The notes below the pieces were generated by a model. The model had not been told where the DNA came from, made no database searches, and saw nothing but the letters and a program-made list of their open reading frames with translations. A stretch of DNA of 10,787 nucleotides from JAAGZL01 sp050297535. Its GTDB lineage: Bacteria > Pseudomonadota > Gammaproteobacteria > Chromatiales > Chromatiaceae. Location: contig JBNKSV010000059.1 in the NCBI GenBank assembly GCA_050297535.1, positions 1 to 10,787 on the forward strand. Reading direction: 5' to 3'. The position numbers and the translations under genes were made by a program. Positions 6,786-10,787 of this stretch are shown here, one piece after another (positions within the stretch are counted from its first letter, which is position 1; each line of letters begins with the position of its first letter).

Positions 6786-7372
6786 TGAATACTGCTATCA
6801 AGAGATTAAACAAACATAGTTTGGAGAAGGATGTTACCTACTATCGTCCTTCCCAGGACCTGCCTGCACAGGTAACCATGAATAGTCCCGCAGTGGACGT
6901 GATGACCGATCTGAAGAAGGTTACAGCCATGAGTATCAATCCATGCGCTACCCTGGATCAGGCCAGCCAGCGCATGACATCCAGTAACGTGCATCTGCTG
7001 TTTGTGACCAACCAATTCCATCATGTGCTGGGTATTATCACCTCGAACGATCTTGCTGGAGAGAAGATGGTCAAATATCTGCAACAGGTCGGCGGGAAGC
7101 GGGAAGAGGTTATGGTACGTGACCTGATGACGTCGCAGAGCAAGATTGAGGTGCTGGATATGTCTGAGATAAAGACAGCCAGGGTGTCCGATGTAGTAGA
7201 GATAATGAAGCATGCCGGACGACGCCATGCCCTGGTGGTAGATCGTGACTTCAGCGGTTCTCAGGTTATCTGCGGGGTGCTTTCTACCGTACAAATCAGC
7301 AAACAGCTGGGAGAAGAGATCATCGGTTCTGGCAAGGCCGCCAATATGGCTGATCTGGCTTTGCATAGCTGA
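6785..7372 (+). CDS. CBS-domain pair (Bateman module) protein
   Basis: A 195-residue soluble protein made almost only of two CBS motifs. The first spans about 37-95 (VDVMTDLKKVTAMSINP, then VHLLFVTNQFHHVLGIITSNDL) and the second about 108-185 (EEVMVRDLMT, then RRHALVVD and VICGVLSTVQISKQLG). CBS pairs bind adenine nucleotides and act as energy or redox sensors; no enzymatic domain is attached, so the protein probably works as a stand-alone regulator or ligand-binding partner. The first 30 residues (KRLNKHSLEKDVTYYRPSQ) are an unassigned extension. The GTG start at 6785 is set by GAGGAG eight bases upstream. The gene is divergent from the PdsR/PdsS operon and followed by a strong terminator, so it is probably monocistronic apart from the short upstream ORF. 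The target and the ligand are unknown. Confidence 0.9.
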   Translation: MNTAIKRLNKHSLEKDVTYYRPSQDLPAQVTMNSPAVDVMTDLKKVTAMSINPCATLDQASQRMTSSNVHLLFVTNQFHHVLGIITSNDLAGEKMVKYLQQVGGKREEVMVRDLMTSQSKIEVLDMSEIKTARVSDVVEIMKHAGRRHALVVDRDFSGSQVICGVLSTVQISKQLGEEIIGSGKAANMADLALHS

Positions 7373-7393
7373 TTAGGGGCATATAAGTTTTTT

Positions 7394-7421
7394 AGGGTGG
7401 ATATATATCCACCCTTTTTTG
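7394..7421 (+). terminator. Rho-independent terminator after the CBS gene
   Basis: AGGGTGGATATATATCCACCCT (7394-7415) is a perfect palindrome able to fold into a GC-capped stem, followed directly by a T-run (TTTTT, then GTTT). It lies 22 bases after the CBS stop codon and 9 bases before the end of the convergent methyltransferase gene. On the minus strand the stem is followed by A rather than T, so it is clearly a plus-strand terminator; it may still form a 3' stem on the opposite transcript. Confidence 0.93.
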
Positions 7422-7423
7422 TT

Positions 7424-8344
7424 TCACGCCTTAAATAACCAGCACTTGTGGGCGGTGTGGCGTTTGAAATCATCCGGTACAGTCTTGTGGGTGATCTCTT
7501 CGCCGTGTTTGCCGATTGCTGGGTCTATTTTGAACTTGCGCAGGTTGTTGGAGAAGATGATCTGTCCGCCCGGGTTGAGTAGCTGTACGCATCCCTCCAG
7601 CAGCTTGGGATGATCCCGTTGCACATCCAGAGTATCGCGCATGCGTTTGGAGTTGGAGAAGCTGGGCGGGTCCAGGATGATCAGGTCAAAGCGTTCCTTC
7701 TGCTGATGTGCAAGATGGAGATATTTGAACACGTCCTCGCGCACCAGCTGGTGTTGTTCCGGTGCCATCTTGTTCAACTCAAAGTTTCTCCGGCTCCAAT
7801 CCTGATAGCTGTTGGAGAGATCGACGCTGACCGTCCCGGCGGCGCCACCAGCGGCGGCGTAGACGCTGAAGGATGAGGTGTAGGCGAACAGGTTGAGGAT
7901 GCGTCTGTCCCGCGACATATCCCGCACCATGGCGCGGGTGTTGCGGTGATCCAGGAATAGCCCGGTGTCGAGATAACTATGCAGATCCACTTCAAAGGCG
8001 AGTCCGGCCTCATGTACCACGAAGGGCCGACCTTGTTTACGCAGGCGTTCGTATTGGGTCTTGCCTTTTTGTTGCTGCCTGGTCTTGAAAGCGAGCCTTT
8101 GTCTCGGTATCTCCAGCACCTCGCATAGCAGTGGCGCGATCTCTTCTTCGCTCATATTCTCATCGCTATGGCCAAAGGTCTGGACGTGCGCATGGCCTTC
8201 GTACCAGTCGATAAGTAGGGGGAATTCCGGGATGTCCCGGTCATAGATGCGGTAGCAGCTAATCTCACGGCGTCTTGCCCACTTGCCCCAGTGGCGGTGA
8301 TTCTTGCGCAGGCGATTGGCGAATGGTGTCAGGTCTTGATTCAC
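7424..8344 (-). CDS. Class I SAM-dependent methyltransferase, stand-alone RlmK-like
   Basis: A 306-residue methyltransferase that corresponds to the C-terminal (RlmK) half of the fused RlmKL protein, which methylates 23S rRNA G2069 (m7G). The N-terminal FANRLRKN...WGKWARRREISCYRIYDRDIPE (8-40) and the central KTRQQQKGKTQYERL (87-101) are characteristic. The SAM fold shows LDTGLFLDHR (125-134), motif I NLFAYTSSFSV (151-161), acidic D175 and the catalytic-loop motif LDPPSFSNSKRM (224-235). The THUMP and RlmL (m2G2445) half of the about 700-residue fusion is absent, so this is a complete single-function form, not a fragment: start, stop and both ends are family-like. It starts with GTG, 17 bases after the ATPase stop, as the last gene of a minus-strand operon. 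An RNA substrate other than G2069 cannot be excluded. Confidence 0.88.
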   Translation of the reverse strand: MNQDLTPFANRLRKNHRHWGKWARRREISCYRIYDRDIPEFPLLIDWYEGHAHVQTFGHSDENMSEEEIAPLLCEVLEIPRQRLAFKTRQQQKGKTQYERLRKQGRPFVVHEAGLAFEVDLHSYLDTGLFLDHRNTRAMVRDMSRDRRILNLFAYTSSFSVYAAAGGAAGTVSVDLSNSYQDWSRRNFELNKMAPEQHQLVREDVFKYLHLAHQQKERFDLIILDPPSFSNSKRMRDTLDVQRDHPKLLEGCVQLLNPGGQIIFSNNLRKFKIDPAIGKHGEEITHKTVPDDFKRHTAHKCWLFKA

Positions 8345-8361
8345 GGCTTGCAGTTTTGGGG

Positions 8362-10110
8362 CTATTGCAGGGTTTTGGTTTCGCGGGTGCAGACGATCTC
8401 TTGCTGAAATTTTGATCCTGCGGGAAAGACCTGAGAGGTCACGAAGATCTGCGGTAGGTCATCACTCAATTCTGGCAGCACCGCCAGGGAGTGGAGGGTG
8501 CGTTCCTGATCGAAGAAAGCGAATGGTTCATCCAGGATCAGAAACTGCTTACTCTTGACCCGCCGATTGGCCAACTCCTGCGACAGGGCCAGTCGCACCG
8601 CCAGCATGATCTGGCGCTGGGTGCCGCTGGAGATCTCGTCCAATTCGAGATAGCCGCGTTTCTCGCTGGAGAATACCTGGATGGTCATTTCGTTATCTAT
8701 CTCCAGGTGTTCATATCGGCCCTCGGTGAACAGCGGCAGGGTCATGCCCACATGTTCCCTAATGGTGTGGTTGAATTTTCTGGAGAGGTGCCGACCTGCG
8801 CCGGTCAGCAGTTCTATGGCGATCTCTCGGGCCGCATTCTGTTTGGTGAGATCATCGAGCCGGTGAGCGTGTCCCTGTATCTCTTTCTCCAGTGAGTCCG
8901 CCTTGTCTCTGCGCTCCTTCTCTATGCGGATTGGTTCAACAAGTTCCTGTAGTGTTTGCTCGTGTTGACGCTGCAAATCTTGCAGATGGCTCAGGGTGGC
9001 TTGCATGCCCTGGTTTATCTCGGCCTCGTCTATCCTGTTGGCGGTGGTTTGTTCAGCCAGATCCTGCGGTGGTGCGATTCCAAGGTCCAGTAGTTCCGGT
9101 GTGGCGCAGATTGTCTCGATGCTGGTGGCAAACTGATGGCCTGTCTTGCGCAGTTGCTTGATCTTTAGGTTATGGTCTCTTACAAAGAACGCCAGCAGGA
9201 GAACCGGCACCGCCACCCATACCATGCTGCCGGGAAGATGTTTGCCCAGGTTGCTAAGCCAGCCGCTTTGGATCTCTGGGTTAAACATGACATCCAGCCA
9301 GCAGCCAAATAGGAACAGCATGAGGACAGAGCTTATGGCCAACCCTATGCCCAGATTTTTACGCATGCTTCTGGATCTATCCAGTTGCGGATAGTCGGTG
9401 GCGTATTGCTTATGGCAAGCGGCATAGTCTCCTAGGATGGCATCCAGCCGCTGTTTTGCCTTTGCCGTTTCCTTTTGTTGTTCCTGGAGCCGGTGTAGAT
9501 GTTTTGGGTCGATCGCCAGGGAGTCAAGCTCATCCCTGGTCCGTTGTCGTTCGGTCTTCAGTTGTTCAATAGCCTCCCTGGCCTCTTGCAGATTTTGTTG
9601 GACCAGATCGGCTCCCTTTTCCAGGGCGCTCAAACCCGCGATGGTCTTCAGGGTCTGGCTGTGGGGGTGGGGGCTGGTGATCTCACGCTGTGCCAGGTAG
9701 AAGGATTCGATGAATTCGTCATAGCCGAACCCCAGTAGTTTGAACATGGTGTCGGCCACCTGGACTGTGCCCGTGGCTATAGGGTTATCCTGGTCGTTGC
9801 TACGGCAGAGCTTGGCAGACTGGTCTCCGTCTATATCCAGCCCTCTGCTGAGGATGTAGCTGTTGCCATCTTCCATGAAGGTGATGGTTACCGAGCCACG
9901 GTTCGCACCCCAACGGAGCAGCTTGCTGAGATTATTCTGGCTCAGAGAGAAGGTACGTCCAAACAGGGCGAAGCATATGGTCTCGCCGATGCTGCTTTTC
10001 CCGGACTCGTTTTGGCCGCTGATGGCGATCACACCTTGGGAGGGAAGCCCTTGCAGATCCAGGCTTTCGTATTTGAGGATGTTCTCTGCTTGTAGGCCCT
10101 GTATGATCAC
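8362..10110 (-). CDS. SMC/YhaN-like ABC-type ATPase with a central transmembrane hairpin
   Basis: A 582-residue ATPase of the SMC/RecF/Rad50 class. Walker A is GQNESGKS (32-39) and a Q-loop-like YLAQREI lies at 138-144, as in Rad50/SbcC and YhaN. A coiled-coil arm runs at about 165-225. Two strongly hydrophobic segments follow at about 252-272 and 294-310, separated by about 20 residues, then a second coiled coil at about 365-430. The C-terminal lobe holds the signature SSGTQRQ (494-500) and Walker B FLILDEP (523-529); the switch position reads VTSQ with no histidine. The membrane hairpin sits where an SMC hinge or Rad50 zinc hook would be, as I recall for Bacillus YhaN (longer, about 960 aa). 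It starts with GTG one base after the stop of the 65-aa gene, implying translational coupling. No Mre11/SbcD-type nuclease is nearby in the window. The substrate is unknown; DNA or membrane-associated DNA is plausible. Confidence 0.85.
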   Translation of the reverse strand: MIIQGLQAENILKYESLDLQGLPSQGVIAISGQNESGKSSIGETICFALFGRTFSLSQNNLSKLLRWGANRGSVTITFMEDGNSYILSRGLDIDGDQSAKLCRSNDQDNPIATGTVQVADTMFKLLGFGYDEFIESFYLAQREITSPHPHSQTLKTIAGLSALEKGADLVQQNLQEAREAIEQLKTERQRTRDELDSLAIDPKHLHRLQEQQKETAKAKQRLDAILGDYAACHKQYATDYPQLDRSRSMRKNLGIGLAISSVLMLFLFGCWLDVMFNPEIQSGWLSNLGKHLPGSMVWVAVPVLLLAFFVRDHNLKIKQLRKTGHQFATSIETICATPELLDLGIAPPQDLAEQTTANRIDEAEINQGMQATLSHLQDLQRQHEQTLQELVEPIRIEKERRDKADSLEKEIQGHAHRLDDLTKQNAAREIAIELLTGAGRHLSRKFNHTIREHVGMTLPLFTEGRYEHLEIDNEMTIQVFSSEKRGYLELDEISSGTQRQIMLAVRLALSQELANRRVKSKQFLILDEPFAFFDQERTLHSLAVLPELSDDLPQIFVTSQVFPAGSKFQQEIVCTRETKTLQ

Positions 10111-10111
10111 G

Positions 10112-10309
10112 TCAACCCCAACCCTCTTTTTCCAGTCTGGCGAGTTTCTGTAGGGCTATATCCACGGCCCGATCATATGTGCCGCTATCAAATTCGACCC
10201 CGGAGTTAATCCGACCCTCTTTCTCGGCGGCGCAGTAGTCCTTGAACTCCTCGAGCGTTGATTTGCGTTCAGTCTTGTTGAGGGGCTTGATTTTTGCGTT
10301 CGACGGCAT
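10112..10309 (-). CDS. 65-aa hypothetical protein coupled to the SMC-like ATPase
   Basis: A small, charged, cytosolic protein that I do not recognise. Its N-terminus is basic (MPSNAKIKPLNKTERKS), followed by a likely alpha-helix (TLEEFKDYCAAEKEGR) and a second helix near the C-terminus (TYDRAVDIALQKLARLEKE). It has no signal or membrane segment. The ATG at 10309 is chosen because AAGGA lies 6 bases upstream; an in-frame ATG at 10417 would add 36 residues but has no ribosome site and reads through the promoter-like region. The stop codon (TGA) is one base from the GTG of the ATPase, so the two are probably made in step and may act together. A role as a small partner or regulator of the ATPase is inference from this arrangement only. 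Confidence 0.7.
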   Translation of the reverse strand: MPSNAKIKPLNKTERKSTLEEFKDYCAAEKEGRINSGVEFDSGTYDRAVDIALQKLARLEKEGWG

Positions 10310-10335
10310 AGTAAGTCCTTGGGTTTTCCTTGGAG

Positions 10336-10365
10336 AATATAGCCTGTAGTACAAGCTTGCCACAA
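10336..10365 (-). promoter_or_regulatory. Alternative sigma-70-like promoter for the ATPase operon
   Basis: On the minus strand TTGTGG (10365-10360) and TATATT (10341-10336) are 18 bases apart, resembling -35 and -10 boxes. The predicted start of transcription would be about 20 bases before the 65-aa gene's ATG. It competes with, or adds to, the sigma-54-like element upstream. Confidence 0.3.
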
Positions 10366-10416
10366 TTTCGCCAGAATCTGCCAGCACTTTGCCACAATTC
10401 CGCAACCGCATTGCCA
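10358..10416. repeat. Array of TGGCA-like motifs at 10-11 bp spacing
   Basis: Read on the plus strand, TGCCA or a near copy begins at 10358, 10369 (CGCCA), 10379, 10390, 10401 (CGCAA) and 10412, with steps of 11, 10, 11, 11 and 11 bases. Two of the units sit in a longer near-identical repeat, TTGCCACAATTTCGC (10357-10371) and TTGCCACAATTCCGC (10389-10403). One-helical-turn spacing puts every motif on the same face of the DNA. Confidence 0.6.
10402..10416 (-). promoter_or_regulatory. Candidate sigma-54 (-24/-12) promoter for the ATPase operon
   Basis: The minus strand reads TGGCAATGCGGTTGCG from 10416 to 10401: TGGCA, six bases, TTGC. GG and GC are exactly 10 bases apart, as RpoN promoters require. 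Transcription would start near 10390, leaving about an 80-base leader before the 65-aa gene. Weaker copies with the same GG-N10-GC spacing start at 10394 (TGGCA...TGGCA) and 10373 (TGGCG...TGGCA). No activator gene is visible nearby, and the same bases belong to the phased array, so the call is tentative. Confidence 0.45.
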
Positions 10417-10439
10417 TCAGTAGATCGTTTAATTAACTC

Positions 10440-10524
10440 AACCGGCGCAGCCAGGAAGGTACCGAAACCGGCCAGGGAGGGCGCGCTGGGCCAATTTAAC
10501 CGGTCTCTGCGGCAACCGGAGACC
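10440..10524. promoter_or_regulatory. AACCGG repeats and a hairpin/dyad between the divergent genes
   Basis: AACCGG occurs at 10440, 10466, 10498 and 10514, four times in 80 bases. GGTCTC (10502-10507) and GAGACC (10519-10524) form an inverted repeat with 11 bases between, just before the ribosome site of the 64-aa gene. GGCCAG (10470-10475) can pair with CTGGGCC (10486-10492) with one bulge, and ACCGG (10467-10471) can pair with CCGGT (10500-10504), which would exclude the GGTCTC hairpin. It could be operator DNA, a structured mRNA leader, or an upstream activator site of the sigma-54-like promoter. It did not match a riboswitch class I know. Confidence 0.4.
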
Positions 10525-10543
10525 TCTGACTGGAGGCAATAGA

Positions 10544-10738
10544 ATGATGCTAGCACTAGTAAACGACGAGCGGCAACTGCGGCGGGATCTGCACATGATC
10601 ATCCGGCCGTTGAGCGATGAATTTATCCATGGTTCACCCGAGGCGCTATCTGCGGAATGTTACCGTATGGAGCCGCGTTTCCTGGATGTGAACTATGTGC
10701 AGACAAAGAAATTTGAATATGGGGAGAGGATGGCATGA
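10544..10738 (+). CDS. 64-aa hypothetical protein
   Basis: A small cytosolic protein that I do not recognise, rich in charged residues (NDERQLRRDL near the start, YVQTKKFEYGERMA at the end), with no signal peptide or membrane helix. It is supported by a very good ribosome site (GGAGG at 10532-10536, 7 bases before the ATG) and by a 4-base stop/start overlap (ATGA) with the next gene, the hallmark of a translationally coupled operon. It is divergent from the ATPase operon. It could be a small accessory subunit of whatever the downstream exported protein belongs to; nothing in the sequence names that function. A second ATG follows directly as codon 2. Confidence 0.65.
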   Translation: MMLALVNDERQLRRDLHMIIRPLSDEFIHGSPEALSAECYRMEPRFLDVNYVQTKKFEYGERMA

Positions 10739-10787
10739 GAACGATCAAAAGATATACGGCTTTAGCCGCTCTGTCTCTCCCTCTCCC
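10735..10787 (+). CDS. N-terminus of a probable exported or membrane protein (truncated by window end)
   Basis: An open frame starts at ATG 10735, overlapping the TGA of the 64-aa gene, and runs off the window. The visible residues, MRTIKRYTALAALSLPLP, have a basic start followed by a hydrophobic stretch, as in a Sec signal peptide or a first membrane helix. A GGGGAGAGG stretch at 10721-10729 provides a ribosome site. The function cannot be read from 17 codons. Confidence 0.6.
   Translation, partial: MRTIKRYTALAALSLPL

Noticed and set aside
7394..7421. Bidirectional terminator for the methyltransferase operon
   Set aside because: The stem is perfect, but the minus-strand side is followed by A rather than T, so only plus-strand intrinsic termination is supported.
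8362..10110. SbcC/Rad50 identity for the ATPase
   Set aside because: It lacks the CxxC zinc hook, is too short, has two membrane helices in the middle and no SbcD/Mre11 gene beside it.
10310..10417. 36-residue extension of the 65-aa protein
   Set aside because: No ribosome site precedes 10417 and the extension runs through the phased promoter-like motifs, while the ATG at 10309 has a good AAGGA site.
10440..10500. Possible c-di-GMP (GEMM) or other riboswitch
   Set aside because: GCGCAGCCAGG and GGTACCG resemble fragments of GEMM, but the conserved core and order are missing; a covariance-model search would be needed to revive it.

Overview
The window looks like chromosomal DNA of a gammaproteobacterium, moderately GC-rich by eye. 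The UbiU/UbiV pair, a YhcC-type radical SAM protein and the proteobacterial 'dedicated sortase' two-component family fit a facultatively anaerobic or marine, perhaps sulfur-oxidising, lineage. This lineage guess is inference from gene content. No rRNA, tRNA, CRISPR array, insertion sequence or phage gene was seen.

Layout. (1) 1-3062, plus strand: a 125-base upstream region with a perfect operator-like dyad, then yhcC, ubiU and ubiV closely spaced in one orientation. UbiU and UbiV keep all the cysteines expected for their [4Fe-4S] clusters, so the block probably serves oxygen-independent ubiquinone synthesis; the third partner, ubiT, is not here. (2) 3047-6530, minus strand: a response regulator and sensor kinase (PdsR/PdsS-like) 7 bp apart, then a secreted DUF2147 protein. 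The intrinsic terminator of the DUF2147 gene lies inside the last codons of ubiV on the other strand. (3) 6531-7421: an AT-rich divergent region, a 14-codon upstream ORF whose stop overlaps the GTG start of a two-CBS-domain protein, then a strong terminator. (4) 7424-10309, minus strand: a compact operon of a 65-aa unknown protein, an SMC/YhaN-like ATPase with two membrane helices in its middle, and a stand-alone RlmK-type methyltransferase. (5) 10310-10543: a dense regulatory region with a sigma-54-like promoter, TGGCA-like motifs at one-helical-turn spacing, four AACCGG copies and a dyad just before the next gene. (6) 10544-10787, plus strand: a 64-aa unknown protein overlapping (ATGA) the start of a probably exported protein cut by the window end.

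The least explained parts are the membrane-inserted SMC-like ATPase with its 65-aa partner and elaborate promoter, and the PdsR/PdsS pair with no sortase or LPXTG-type target in view. Domain names come from recognising conserved sequence by eye; no database search was run.
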